64,000 bases of DNA from Novosphingobium profundi (GCF_018491765.1 NZ_JABWCU010000001.1:1-64000), one strand, 5' to 3'; positions 18,488 to 27,451 are shown, numbered from the stretch's first letter. Numbers and translations are program-made. Notes: generated from the letters alone by a model not told the origin.

Positions 18488-19810
18488 ATGCTCTCCAGCG
18501 CATTGGCTTTCGTGCGGCGGCTGGGCCTGCCCGAGCGCCTTCTGGCGGTGCTCCTGCTGGTGGTCGTGGTCGACTTCGCGGCCAACACCATGCTGTTCGA
18601 GAGCGCCAATTCCTTCGAGCTTCGCCGCGACGATGCCGAACGGATCGCCGAGAACCTGATGCTGGCCTCGCGCGCACTCGAAAGGGTGGCACCGTCCGCC
18701 CGGCCCGCCGTCGCCAAGGCGCTCAGCACGCGTCGCTTCGCGCTCGACTGGGTACCCGCAAGCGCGCGCCATCGCGGGCCGGTGGGTCTTGCCAACTTGC
18801 GCGCGCAAGTGCTCGAGTTCGAGCCCGACCTTGCCGGCTCGGACATCGAAATGCACCTCGAGGAAGTGCCCGGGCGCGGCAATATCGGCGGTTCGATGCA
18901 GCTTCTCGATCGCAGCGTGCTCAAGTTCCACACCCATGCCAACGCGGCCTGGACGCTCACCGCCGGCCGCGTGGCAAGCATGGTTGCGCCCACTTTGCTG
19001 TTGATCGCGCTGGCCTGGGTGCTGCTGCGCGCCGCACTCGGCCCGCTGCGCTCGGTGATCGGGGCCACGCGCGAATTCGATTCGGGGCCGCCGCGGCTTG
19101 TTCCCGAGAGCGGCCCGGACGAGATGCGCCAGCTCATCCGCGCGATGAACGCGATGCAGGAGCGGGTCCACCAGTCGCTGAAGGACCGCACGCAGACGAT
19201 GCTGGCGATCGGCCACGATCTCAAGACGCCGCTCGCGCGCATGCGACTGCGGCTCGACGACGACCGGCTCGCCTCGGACATGCGCGAGGGCATGTCGCAG
19301 GACATCGACGAGATGCGCATGCTGATCGAATCGATCCAGGCCTATGTCGACACCGGCGGCGAGGCGATCGCGAGCGAACGCATCGACGTTGCGGTCATGG
19401 CGCAGACCTTGGTCGACACCGCGGCGGACCAGGGCGAGGACGCCACCTATTTCGGCGTCGGACACGCGGTCGTGCGTGCGCGCCCGGTGCAGATTCGCCG
19501 GGCACTTTCCAACCTCATCCAGAATGCACTGCACTATGGCGGCAACGTGCGCGTCTACGTGCGCAAGGACGGGGACGGGGTGGAGATCACCATCGAGGAC
19601 GACGGTCCCGGTATCCCCGAGGACCGCATCGCCGACGTCATGCAGCCTTTCGTGCGCCTCGATACCGCCCGTTCGCGCGATACCGCCGGGATGGGGCTGG
19701 GCCTGCCGATCGTGCAGAAGGCGGTGCGCATGGAAAACGGCACGCTCGACTTGCGCAACCGCGACGAAGGCGGTCTGCGCGCAACGGTCCGCCTCCCGCT
19801 CGCCACGTGA
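18488..19810 (+). CDS. EnvZ-like membrane sensor histidine kinase
   Basis: A 440-residue inner-membrane kinase. Two transmembrane helices (about 18-36 and 163-183) flank a periplasmic sensor of about 125 residues. A short HAMP-like linker follows (GPLRSVIGATREF). The H-box is IGHDLKTPLARMRL with phosphoacceptor His243, the N-box is NLIQNALHYG with Asn346, and the ATP lid motifs are DDGPGIPEDRI and GMGLGLPIVQ. It pairs with the OmpR-type regulator immediately upstream. The ligand of the periplasmic domain cannot be deduced. Confidence 0.9.
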   Translation: MLSSALAFVRRLGLPERLLAVLLLVVVVDFAANTMLFESANSFELRRDDAERIAENLMLASRALERVAPSARPAVAKALSTRRFALDWVPASARHRGPVGLANLRAQVLEFEPDLAGSDIEMHLEEVPGRGNIGGSMQLLDRSVLKFHTHANAAWTLTAGRVASMVAPTLLLIALAWVLLRAALGPLRSVIGATREFDSGPPRLVPESGPDEMRQLIRAMNAMQERVHQSLKDRTQTMLAIGHDLKTPLARMRLRLDDDRLASDMREGMSQDIDEMRMLIESIQAYVDTGGEAIASERIDVAVMAQTLVDTAADQGEDATYFGVGHAVVRARPVQIRRALSNLIQNALHYGGNVRVYVRKDGDGVEITIEDDGPGIPEDRIADVMQPFVRLDTARSRDTAGMGLGLPIVQKAVRMENGTLDLRNRDEGGLRATVRLPLAT

Positions 19811-20033
19811 TTTCGAGCCCCCACGGGCCTCCCGTTCGTTCGGTTCCACAAAATCGCAGTGTCCACCCCTCTGAATTGTTTCGGAAAATGCATCCGCAAA
19901 TGCCTTTCGCGCACGCAGCAAGACTTCGTAACAAATGGGAACGTGGCGGGACAAGGGAGTGACATAGCTTAGAAGGGAAGCCGGGTGTCTGTGTGCGCTT
20001 GGTTGCCCCTTCCACTATGTAAGGTGACGAAAC

Positions 20034-20723
20034 GTGAACGAACTGATTGGTCGCGTCTTCCACTTCGAGAAGTCCATCTTTCCCGCCAGCAGCGAGCTTT
20101 TCGGCAAGCTGACCTCGCAGGGCCAGTCCCCCAAGGCCCTGATGATTTCCTGCGCCGATTCGCGAATCGTGCCCGAGCAGATCATGCAGGCCCAGCCCGG
20201 CGACCTTTTCGTCTGCCGCAACGCGGGCAACATCGTGCCGACTTATTCCACCCAGAACGGCGGCGTGACCTCGACCGTGGAATACGCGGTGGCCGCGCTG
20301 GGCGTCAGCGACATCATCGTGTGCGGCCATTCGGACTGCGGCGCGATGAAGGCGCTCTCCGATCCCACCGGCCTTGAAAAGATGCCCAACGTCGCTGCCT
20401 GGCTCAAGCACGGTGCGGCGGCCGAACACATCGTTTCGACCTGCCACGGCGAGCTCGAGGGGGATGCCCGCGTGCGCGCGATCACGCTCGAGAACGTGAT
20501 CGCACAGATCAGCCACTTGCGCACCCACCCTTCCGTCGCGGCCGGCATCGCGCGCGGCGAGATCACGCTGCACGGCTGGTTCGTCGACATCCATGCGGGC
20601 CAGGTCCTCGGCCTGAACGGCGAAACCGGCGAGTTCGAGCCGCTGCGTGAAGGGCGCGAACTGCCCGTGGCTCTGCCCGCGCGCAACCGCATCGCCACCG
20701 AGTTCGCGGAGGCGGCCGAATGA
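20034..20723 (+). CDS. Beta-class carbonic anhydrase
   Basis: A 229-residue zinc enzyme that interconverts CO2 and bicarbonate in the cytoplasm. The zinc site is visible: Cys40-Ala-Asp42-Ser-Arg44 (SCADSR) and His99-Ser-Asp-Cys102 (HSDCGA). The start is a GTG at 20034, supported by AAGGTGA six bases upstream. Its stop overlaps the start of the SulP gene by four bases (ATGA), so the two proteins are made together. In this pairing the enzyme probably feeds or drains the bicarbonate carried by SulP. A two-component pair lies upstream, and TTCGTAACAAATGGGA at 19925-19940 is a possible control site. Confidence 0.93.
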   Translation: MNELIGRVFHFEKSIFPASSELFGKLTSQGQSPKALMISCADSRIVPEQIMQAQPGDLFVCRNAGNIVPTYSTQNGGVTSTVEYAVAALGVSDIIVCGHSDCGAMKALSDPTGLEKMPNVAAWLKHGAAAEHIVSTCHGELEGDARVRAITLENVIAQISHLRTHPSVAAGIARGEITLHGWFVDIHAGQVLGLNGETGEFEPLREGRELPVALPARNRIATEFAEAAE

Positions 20724-22255
20724 GCACGACCGCAGCTCCCGCGAAGGAGGCCCGCAGCGGCCTCTTCGCGCACTTCGGGCGGGACCTGACCGCCTCGATC
20801 GTGGTTTTCCTCGTCGCCATGCCGCTGTGCATGGGCATCGCCATCGCCTCGGGCGTTCCGCCCGAGAAGGGCCTGGTGACCGGCATCATCGGCGGCATCG
20901 TCGTGGGCCTCTTCGCCGGGTCGCCGCTGCAGGTCTCCGGGCCGGCAGCGGGCCTTGCCGTGATCGTCTTCGAATTCGTGCGCGAGCACGGCCTCGAGGC
21001 GCTGGGGCCGGTCCTCCTGCTCGCGGGCGTTCTTCAGCTCGTCGCCGGCTGGGCGAAGCTGGGCGGTTTGTTCCGGGCGATCAGCCCGGCGGTCGTCCAC
21101 GGCATGCTGGCGGGTATCGGCGCGCTGATCGTCATCGGCCAGTTCCACATCCTGTTCGACGCCAAGCCGCTCTCGAGCGGGGTCGACAACCTCGCGGCGA
21201 TCCCGGGCCGCGTGTTCGGCCTCGATTTCTCGAGTGTGTCGGCAACCGAAATCGCGCTGGGCCTGGGCCTGCTCACCATCGTGGTGATGCTGGGCTGGGA
21301 AAAGCTGCGTCCCAAGTCGATGGGGCTGGTTCCCGGTGCGCTGCTGGGCGTGGTCGCGGCCACGGCCGTCGCCTGGGGCCTGGGCCTCGACGTCGCGCGC
21401 ATCGAAGTCCCGGCCTCGATCGGCGCCGCCTTCGCGCTGCCCACCAGCGCCGCCTGGTTCGCCCCGCTGGCGAGCCCCGCACTGCTGGTGACCGCGCTGG
21501 CAATCGCCTTCATCGCCAGCGCGGAAACGCTGCTCTCGGCCGCCGCGGTCGACCGTATGCACGACGGCGTGCGCACCAAGTACGACAAGGAACTGAGCGC
21601 GCAGGGTATCGGCAACATGCTGTGCGGCCTCGTCGGTGCGCTGCCGATGACGGGCGTCATCGTGCGCTCCTCGGCCAATGTCCAGGCCGGTGCCCGCACG
21701 CGCCTCTCGACGATCCTGCACGGAATCTGGATCCTGGCCTTCATCGCGCTCCTGCCCTGGCTCCTTCGTGAAGTGCCTATGGCTTCGCTCGGCGGTGTCC
21801 TGGTGATCACCGGCTGGCGCCTGGTGAGCCTCAAGCACGTCACCCACCTCTACAAGAACCATGGCTACCTTCCCGCCGCGATCTGGGCGGTGACTTTCGT
21901 GCTCGTCGTCACCACCGACCTGTTGACCGGTGTCCTCGTTGGCCTTGCGCTTTCGGTGGTCGAACTGCTCCCGCACTTGCGCGACATTCGCCTCAAGGTG
22001 CACGAGCACGAAGAGGACGAGGGCCGGCGCGTGGCGCTTCACGGCGCGGCGACCTTCGTGGGTCTGACCCGACTCAATTCGGTGCTCGAGCGGCAGCCCC
22101 ACGGTGAACCCGTCCACCTCGATCTTGGCAGCGTGAAGGGCATGGACCATACCACGGCCGAGACGCTGGCCGAGTGGATCGCGCGGCGACGGCAGGGCGG
22201 GCACAACGATCGCGTGACCGCGGACGAATCGCTGTTGGTGGCGATGCGCGCCTGA
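20720..22255 (+). CDS. SulP-family bicarbonate/anion transporter
   Basis: A 511-residue inner-membrane protein of the SulP (SLC26-like) family with 10 to 14 hydrophobic segments. It opens with FGRDLTASIVVFLVAMPLCM and contains SPLQVSGPAAGLAV and IASAETLLSAAAVDRM, all typical of the bacterial clade fused or linked to carbonic anhydrase. The C-terminal part (from about 445) is a shortened STAS-like domain (VHLDLGSVKGMDHTTAETL). Overlap with the carbonic anhydrase gene strongly suggests bicarbonate as the substrate. Transcription likely stops at the hairpin at 22286-22320. Confidence 0.9.
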   Translation: MSTTAAPAKEARSGLFAHFGRDLTASIVVFLVAMPLCMGIAIASGVPPEKGLVTGIIGGIVVGLFAGSPLQVSGPAAGLAVIVFEFVREHGLEALGPVLLLAGVLQLVAGWAKLGGLFRAISPAVVHGMLAGIGALIVIGQFHILFDAKPLSSGVDNLAAIPGRVFGLDFSSVSATEIALGLGLLTIVVMLGWEKLRPKSMGLVPGALLGVVAATAVAWGLGLDVARIEVPASIGAAFALPTSAAWFAPLASPALLVTALAIAFIASAETLLSAAAVDRMHDGVRTKYDKELSAQGIGNMLCGLVGALPMTGVIVRSSANVQAGARTRLSTILHGIWILAFIALLPWLLREVPMASLGGVLVITGWRLVSLKHVTHLYKNHGYLPAAIWAVTFVLVVTTDLLTGVLVGLALSVVELLPHLRDIRLKVHEHEEDEGRRVALHGAATFVGLTRLNSVLERQPHGEPVHLDLGSVKGMDHTTAETLAEWIARRRQGGHNDRVTADESLLVAMRA

Positions 22256-22285
22256 CCTTTACGCAAGTATCTGGAACGCCTCTGG

Positions 22286-22320
22286 AAATGGGTGGGTTGC
22301 GTTACGCGCCCGCCCATTTT
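22286..22320 (+). terminator. Intrinsic terminator after SulP gene
   Basis: AAATGGGTGGG and CCCGCCCATTT pair over 11 positions with one T-G wobble and a 12-base loop. The right arm ends in TTTT. It lies about 30 bases after the SulP stop. Confidence 0.7.
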
Positions 22321-22509
22321 CGTATGTTGCAACTGTGCAACTGTGGTCGCAGCAAGTGTGCCCTTGCGAAATATTTATTTTGCCCGAAGGGTGATTTCTA
22401 ATAAATTGTTGCGGCTGACATGAAACGGAGCTGCCACGCAGCTAGTTCCGGCATGGCGGCCGCAGGATGGAACGTAAAAATCACAGTATAAATGAGGGAC
22501 GTTCCAGAA

Positions 22510-23346
22510 ATGAAGATTCGTATGCTCGCAGGCGCGGCCTGCCTTGCCCTTTCATGTTTCGCCGCCGCCAACCCTGCGGCAGCGCAGGACGACAAAGAAT
22601 TCACGGTTTCGGGCGAAGCGACCCTGACCACCGACTACCGCTACCGCGGCGTTTCGATGACCGACAAGGAAATGGCGATCCAGGGCGGGATCACGGTGAC
22701 CCATGCCAGCGGCGTCTACGCCGGTGTCTGGGCCTCGAACCTCGCAGGTTGGGGCACCTTCGGTGGCTCGAACACCGAACTCGACCTTTCCGCCGGTTAT
22801 TCGACCGAAGTGAGCAGTGGCATCACCGTCGATGCGGGACTGACCTGGATCATGTATCCCGGCGGCCTCGACACCACCGATTTCGCCGAACTGCACCTAT
22901 CGATGTCGGGTGACGTGGGCCCGGTCAGCGTCACTACCGGCGTCAACTACGCGCCCAAGCAGGAAGCGCTCGGCACCTGGTATTACAGCGGTTTCTCGGA
23001 CGGCTATGACGATCCGGGCGACAAGAGCGACAACGTCTACCTCTATGGCGATCTCAGCGCGGGCATTCCCGATACGCCGCTCACGCTCAATGCGCACCTG
23101 GGCTATTCGAACGGTAACGCAGGTCTTGGCCCCTGGGGCACCAGCCTCGCGCCGACGGGCGAATATATCGACTGGAGCCTGGGCGCCGATTACGCGATGG
23201 GCCCGCTCACCTTCAGCGTCGCCTATATCGACACCGACATCTCCAAGTCGGAATCGGCTTACCTCGGCTCGGGCTTCCGCTCGACCAAGAACGGGTCGAT
23301 GATCGCGGGTTCGACCGTGGTATTCTCGGTTTCCGCCGGTTTCTGA
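22510..23346 (+). CDS. TorF-family outer-membrane porin-like protein
   Basis: A 278-residue exported beta-barrel protein. The signal peptide is KIRMLAGAACLALSC... ending at PAAAQ. The mature part starts DDKEFTVSGEATLTTDYRYR, followed by GVSMTDKEMAIQGG, which is the signature of the TorF putative porin family (TIGR02001). It ends with VVFSVSAGF, a C-terminal Phe typical of outer-membrane barrels. I chose the ATG at 22510, which has GAGGG upstream, rather than the ATG at 22492. The 250 bases before it include an AT-rich block (22360-22412) likely to hold the promoter. Substrate is unknown. Confidence 0.88.
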   Translation: MKIRMLAGAACLALSCFAAANPAAAQDDKEFTVSGEATLTTDYRYRGVSMTDKEMAIQGGITVTHASGVYAGVWASNLAGWGTFGGSNTELDLSAGYSTEVSSGITVDAGLTWIMYPGGLDTTDFAELHLSMSGDVGPVSVTTGVNYAPKQEALGTWYYSGFSDGYDDPGDKSDNVYLYGDLSAGIPDTPLTLNAHLGYSNGNAGLGPWGTSLAPTGEYIDWSLGADYAMGPLTFSVAYIDTDISKSESAYLGSGFRSTKNGSMIAGSTVVFSVSAGF

Positions 23347-23370
23347 GACTTGCCGCTCAAGGCATGAAAA

Positions 23371-23402
23371 AGCCCCCCGGTCAGACCGCTGACCGGGGGG
23401 CT
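23371..23402. terminator. Bidirectional intrinsic terminator
   Basis: AGCCCCCCGGTCA and TGACCGGGGGGCT form a perfect 13-bp stem with a 6-base loop. It is flanked by AAAAA on the left and TT on the right, so on the minus strand it ends with five T. It sits between the convergent porin gene and the Tyr/Arg-rich protein gene and should serve both. Confidence 0.88.
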
Positions 23403-23466
23403 TTCCATTGGCCGGGAGGAGGGGCCCGGCCGGAAGGGCGGGTTTCAGGCCAGAGCCGGGCCGGGC

Positions 23467-23874
23467 TTAGCGCCCGCGATGCTGGTTGTAGCCTCCTCCA
23501 CGATAGTCGTTGCCGCGGTGGTCGTTGCCGCGATAGTCGTCGCGGCCGCGGTCCGAACGCTGGTAGCGGGCATATTCGTCACGGGTGTGGCGGTGGCCGT
23601 CCCGGTCCCAGTAGTACCCGTCGCGCATTTCCCAGCCGCGGGTATAGGCCGGGCCATAGCTGTAACCCGCGCGGGCGTAGCCGTCGTCGTAGCGATCGTC
23701 GTTGTTCGAGGCGATGATCGCGCCGAGCGCCAGGCCCACGACGCCCGCACCGATTGCGATGGCGGCGGTGTTGTCGTTGCCGCGATAGCTGTCGCGTGCC
23801 ATGGCCGGCGTGGTCGAAACGGCGGCGGTGGCGGCCAGTGCGCCGGCGAGCAGGGTCTTCTTGAAAACGGTCAT
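23467..23874 (-). CDS. Secreted Asp/Arg/Tyr-rich protein, paralogue of 14762-15232
   Basis: A 135-residue exported protein. The signal peptide is MTVFKKTLLAGALAATAAVS and so on to PAMA. It is followed by NDNTAAIAIGAGVVGLALGA, a helix nearly identical to the one in the protein at 14762-15232, and then by a hydrophilic tail rich in Asp, Arg, Tyr and Gly with repeats around RGNDYRGG. I start at the ATG at 23874 because AAGGAGA lies 8 bases upstream; an earlier in-frame ATG has none. The role is unknown. Its transcript ends at the shared terminator at 23371-23402. Confidence 0.75.
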   Translation of the reverse strand: MTVFKKTLLAGALAATAAVSTTPAMARDSYRGNDNTAAIAIGAGVVGLALGAIIASNNDDRYDDGYARAGYSYGPAYTRGWEMRDGYYWDRDGHRHTRDEYARYQRSDRGRDDYRGNDHRGNDYRGGGYNQHRGR

Positions 23875-24094
23875 CTTGGCATCTCCTTGTTTGGAGTGGA
23901 GCGGTTTCGGCTTCACCCCCGTTGATGTCCGTTCTAGGCGTGCGTCACTGAATGGCGGGCGAGCGACTTCGGCAGATTCCGTTCAGGAGTGTCATCATTT
24001 GTATGAACATGTCGCGCAGTGATGCCTGCGGGGATGCGGCCGAAGTCCGCGCCCCGCTGCCTGATCCCGCGGCCTAATGTTGCGGCGCGACGCC

Positions 24095-24823
24095 TCAGTA
24101 ACCGGTATAGCGTCCCGGGCGATGCCAGACGTAGAGGATGCCGCCCGTAGCCGCGACACCGAGCAGCGACCACAGCATGGCGCCAAAGTTCAGGCTGACG
24201 AGCGAGAACACAAGTACGCAGGCGTCGAACAGCATCTGCGAACGGCCCGCGTTCCATCCGCGCGTTCGGTAAAGCCACAGGACGATGGCACCCGATCCAC
24301 CCGAGCCTGCCGCATGGCGCGCGAGGGCCAGTGCGCCCATGCCGATCACGCTTCCGCCCACGAGCGCGGCGACGGGTGTCGCGATGTGCGCGATCGTGAA
24401 CACCGACGGCGCGAGCGCGGTCAGGGCGAAGACGCCGAAGGTCACGATCAGAGTCTTGATCAGGAAGGCGCGTCCCATCGAGCGGATCGTCACCGCAAGC
24501 ATCGGGAGGGTGAGCCCGGCGTAAAGCAGGCCGACCGGCAGGCCGGTGAAATAGCTCAGCGTGAGCGCGAGGCCGGCGACCCCACCGGTCGCGAGTTCGG
24601 CCTTCTGCAGGATGACCACGCCGAGCGAGAGCAGCACGGTGCCCACGAACAGGGCATAGACGTCCTCGAACAGGCTGTGCGGCGTGGCGTCCCCGCTCGC
24701 GGCGGGGATCGCACCCTGGCGGGCGCGGGTCAGCGGGGGCCGGACAGGCTCGGCCGTTATGCCTGCATCCCTCGCACCGGGCGCGGCAGGAGTGTCCTTC
24801 ACAACGCAATCCTTTCCGTTCAT
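24095..24823 (-). CDS. YitT-family inner-membrane protein
   Basis: A 242-residue protein with about 40 hydrophilic N-terminal residues and then five or six transmembrane helices. Segments such as ELATGGVAGLALTLSYFTGL, SGGSGAIVLWLYRTRGWNAG and LVFSLVSLNFGAMLWSLLG match the YitT (DUF161) membrane family. The molecular role of the family is not known. The start ATG at 24823 gives a long polar lead; a later start is possible. Neighbours on either side are transcribed separately, with a 170-base AT-richer gap upstream. Confidence 0.78.
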   Translation of the reverse strand: MNGKDCVVKDTPAAPGARDAGITAEPVRPPLTRARQGAIPAASGDATPHSLFEDVYALFVGTVLLSLGVVILQKAELATGGVAGLALTLSYFTGLPVGLLYAGLTLPMLAVTIRSMGRAFLIKTLIVTFGVFALTALAPSVFTIAHIATPVAALVGGSVIGMGALALARHAAGSGGSGAIVLWLYRTRGWNAGRSQMLFDACVLVFSLVSLNFGAMLWSLLGVAATGGILYVWHRPGRYTGY

Positions 24824-24947
24824 GCGCCTTTCCGGCTTACCGCCGCGTCCTCTCCCGCTACTCCGTTTGTGGTTATTATGTTTCTCTTGTTTAGTTCAAA
24901 AGTACCATTCCTCGCAAGATAGCATGCGCGCTGATTTCGCGGTTCGG

Positions 24948-25964
24948 TTACTCCGTCGATGTCGAGGGCTCAGGCGGCTTGGGGTCGCGGATGCGGGTGA
25001 ACCAGAGCTTGCGGAAGGCCAGCGTCGGCCCGTCACTGGCAACCGAACGCTCGGCGCCCGGAGCCGGAACGCAGGCGGGCAGTGAACTTTCCACGATCGC
25101 CTTGTCCTCCGCCGCGATCCGCGCGTTGACGCGGGCAAACAGCGGGTCGAGCCATGGCCACTTGGCGAACGAGCGCACCGTATAGAGCGTCAACCGCGTC
25201 CGGTTCAGCCGTTCAGGGGTGCACACGGCGAGAAGGCGCAAGGTGCGACCTCCCGGATCGATCGCCAGTTCCATCACGTTGGGATAGTGATAGCGCAGCG
25301 CTGTGCGCGCAGCCTCGCCCTCGCGAGTCGCGACTATCTGCGCGCCCGTCGCGGTCTCGCGCCACTCCATGTCCATGCGCCGCTCCGATTTGCCCTTGAG
25401 CGCACGCCCGATCGTACCCTTGTGGACGAAGGGGAGGTGGGGGGCATCGAGCATGTTCTCCATTACCCGAGTCCAGTGGACGTTCCAGAGGAACGTCTGA
25501 GCGCTGAGGCGCAGGCCTGGGCGCGTCAGGATCTCCGGGATGCTGGGCGTGCCAATTGCGGTCAGCCCGGTGTAAAGCCAGACCACTCCGGCAACCTCGC
25601 ACACGGGCAGCGCCGTGGCACCGAGGCTATCGCGGCGGGCCTGCGGGTTCCAGGGCACGTGGGTGCAGGCGCCCGCCCCGTCGAAGCGCCAGCCATGGAA
25701 GGGGCATTGCAGTTCGCCCTTCTCGATCCGGCCCAGCGAAAGCGCGACACCGCGGTGCGGGCAGCGGTCGTGGAGGGCGCTGAGCCGTCCGTGTGCATCG
25801 CGAAAGACTACGATCCGCTCGTCGGCGACGACAAAGGCAAAGGGGCGGTCGGCCGCGATCGTACGCGCCAGTCCGAGGGGAACCCACTGGTTGGCGAAAT
25901 CGGCAAAGCGAGGGTCTGTCACCCGGGCGACGCTAGCACGTTTGCAGCCAGGTGCCAGCGCCAT
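24948..25964 (-). CDS. Rieske 2Fe-2S aromatic ring-hydroxylating oxygenase, alpha-subunit type
   Basis: A 338-residue oxygenase. The Rieske centre is CPHRG with Cys68 and His70, then CPFHGW with Cys87 and His90. The mononuclear iron site is NMLDAPHLPFVH, giving His176 and His181 with Asp173 as bridge. This short, single-gene architecture is that of the PaO/vanillate-demethylase group, so a demethylase or hydroxylase acting on an aromatic or cyclic compound is likely, but the substrate is open. No reductase is encoded next to it. The UbiC-like gene ends 15 bases upstream on the same strand, so the two are likely cotranscribed. The start could also be a GTG at 25922. Confidence 0.88.
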   Translation of the reverse strand: MALAPGCKRASVARVTDPRFADFANQWVPLGLARTIAADRPFAFVVADERIVVFRDAHGRLSALHDRCPHRGVALSLGRIEKGELQCPFHGWRFDGAGACTHVPWNPQARRDSLGATALPVCEVAGVVWLYTGLTAIGTPSIPEILTRPGLRLSAQTFLWNVHWTRVMENMLDAPHLPFVHKGTIGRALKGKSERRMDMEWRETATGAQIVATREGEAARTALRYHYPNVMELAIDPGGRTLRLLAVCTPERLNRTRLTLYTVRSFAKWPWLDPLFARVNARIAAEDKAIVESSLPACVPAPGAERSVASDGPTLAFRKLWFTRIRDPKPPEPSTSTE

Positions 25965-25979
25965 CGCGCGTGTTCGGAG

Positions 25980-26516
25980 CTAACCGGGCGGCGGCGCCAG
26001 ATTGGCCTGCGTATAGCACTCGTGCACGTGGGCCAGGGGCCGTCCGTCGGGCAGGACCAGGAGGGCACGGTGCGCGCTGACCGTACCGGCGGGGCAGGCC
26101 GTGGATGGCGGGAAATGCCGCTCGAGCCTGCGGCGCCGGAAGCCGAGCGGCGCGACCACCGTTCCGAACGGCTCTTCGCCTTGCGCGAGAGCCCGGTTCA
26201 TGTCGGCGGGAAGACGTGCCGGTGCATACCAGTTGGTCGCAATCGAAAGCACGTGCGGTCCGCAGCGCAGTTCGACCCGGCGCCTCGCCGCTTCTTCGCC
26301 TCGGGCAAGTGCGAGCGCGCGAAGGATGTCGGGCGGCGGCAGGGCCAGCGCCCGTTCGATGACGCGCACCTGGATCCGGACCGGGGCGGCGAGCCCGCGC
26401 CGGCTCCACCAGCGTTCAAGCGCGAGCGTCGCGCTGTCGTGACCTGCCAGAGTGGCTTCGAAGCGGGCGAGGATCGATCCAGTCGCGGGGGTATCTGGGG
26501 GGCTGGAGCGGGCCAC
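25980..26516 (-). CDS. Chorismate lyase (UbiC)-like protein
   Basis: A 178-residue protein that resembles the UbiC/UTRA fold: VELRCGPHVLSIATNWYAP, then PADMNRALAQGEEPFGTVVA, where an Arg-led strand, a Trp and the PLG/FG turn match chorismate-lyase relatives. If active it would release 4-hydroxybenzoate from chorismate, the first step of ubiquinone synthesis. The resemblance is partial and I cannot confirm the catalytic residues. The start is a GTG at 26516 without a clear ribosome site. It lies between the CinA-N gene and the Rieske gene, all on the minus strand with short gaps. Confidence 0.5.
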   Translation of the reverse strand: MARSSPPDTPATGSILARFEATLAGHDSATLALERWWSRRGLAAPVRIQVRVIERALALPPPDILRALALARGEEAARRRVELRCGPHVLSIATNWYAPARLPADMNRALAQGEEPFGTVVAPLGFRRRRLERHFPPSTACPAGTVSAHRALLVLPDGRPLAHVHECYTQANLAPPPG

Positions 26517-26549
26517 GAGAAAGAGGGGCGTCGCGAAAGCGCCGCCGCG

Positions 26550-27311
26550 TCAGATGCCTCCGGGAACGGCATCGCGTCCGAGCGCGCGGAGGCCTTCCAC
26601 GAGCGCCTGCGTGCAGGCGGCGAGCTCTCCGGCATCGGTTGAGCGGATCACGAAGTTGGCGCCGGTGCGCCCTTCGCCCCAGAACGGGTACGAACCGATC
26701 TGGCAGTTCACGTACGCCTTTTCGGTCGCGCGCAGCAGTTCGGCGACCTCGCTCTCGCCGACCCAGCAGCCCAGTGTCTCGGACAGCAGCGGCGCGCCGC
26801 CTTCGAGCGTCCCGGTCAGCGCGTCGAGCATCCCGGCGGTGATGCTGGGCACACCGGCCATGATGAAGACGTTCTCGGCGTGGATGCCGGGCGCGCCGGT
26901 GTAGCGGTTGGGAATGAGGCTGGCGCCCTCGGGCGTGCGCGCCATGCGCAGCCGCGCCTCGGTGAGCCCGCCGCGCGTGGTGTAATAATCTTCCAGGATG
27001 GCGCGCGCCTCGGGGTGGACGATCACGGGCACGCCAAGCGCCTCGGCGATGGCGTCGACGGTGATGTCGTCGTGGGTCGGCCCGATGCCGCCGGTGGTGA
27101 AGAGATAGTCGTTGCGGGCGCGCAGCGTGTTCACCGCCTCGACGATGGCCGGAGTTTCGTCGGCCACCACGCGCACTTCCTTCAGGCGAATACCCTGGAT
27201 CTGCAGCCAGGCGGCGACTTGCGCGATGTTCTTGTCGTGGGTGCGTCCGGAAAGGATCTCATCACCGATGACGACGAGGGCGGCCGTGTAGATTCGCGAG
27301 GCGTTAGACAT
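26550..27311 (-). CDS. CinA N-terminal / molybdopterin-binding domain protein
   Basis: A 253-residue cytoplasmic protein with a MoCF_biosynth domain (TAALVVIGDEILSGRTHDKN at the start, FTTGGIGPTHDDITVDAIAE in the middle). It lacks the C-terminal deamidase domain of full CinA, so it is the stand-alone form often annotated as competence/damage-inducible protein A or as FAD/NMN pyrophosphatase-like. The start is the ATG at 27311. It heads a minus-strand group with the UbiC-like and Rieske genes. A strong terminator 140 bases upstream (27452-27479) separates it from earlier transcription. Confidence 0.85.
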   Translation of the reverse strand: MSNASRIYTAALVVIGDEILSGRTHDKNIAQVAAWLQIQGIRLKEVRVVADETPAIVEAVNTLRARNDYLFTTGGIGPTHDDITVDAIAEALGVPVIVHPEARAILEDYYTTRGGLTEARLRMARTPEGASLIPNRYTGAPGIHAENVFIMAGVPSITAGMLDALTGTLEGGAPLLSETLGCWVGESEVAELLRATEKAYVNCQIGSYPFWGEGRTGANFVIRSTDAGELAACTQALVEGLRALGRDAVPGGI

Positions 27312-27451
27312 GGGGCATGGCTAGGACAAATGGCCGTTCGGGGCCAGTCCCTCTCGCGTGTGCAGGCGATTGAATTCGCTGGCCGGAGACGAAAGGGCGC
27401 CCTTTGCCGCGCACGGCAGGCAAGCCCGCCGCAGGAGCGCGGGCGCAGGGC

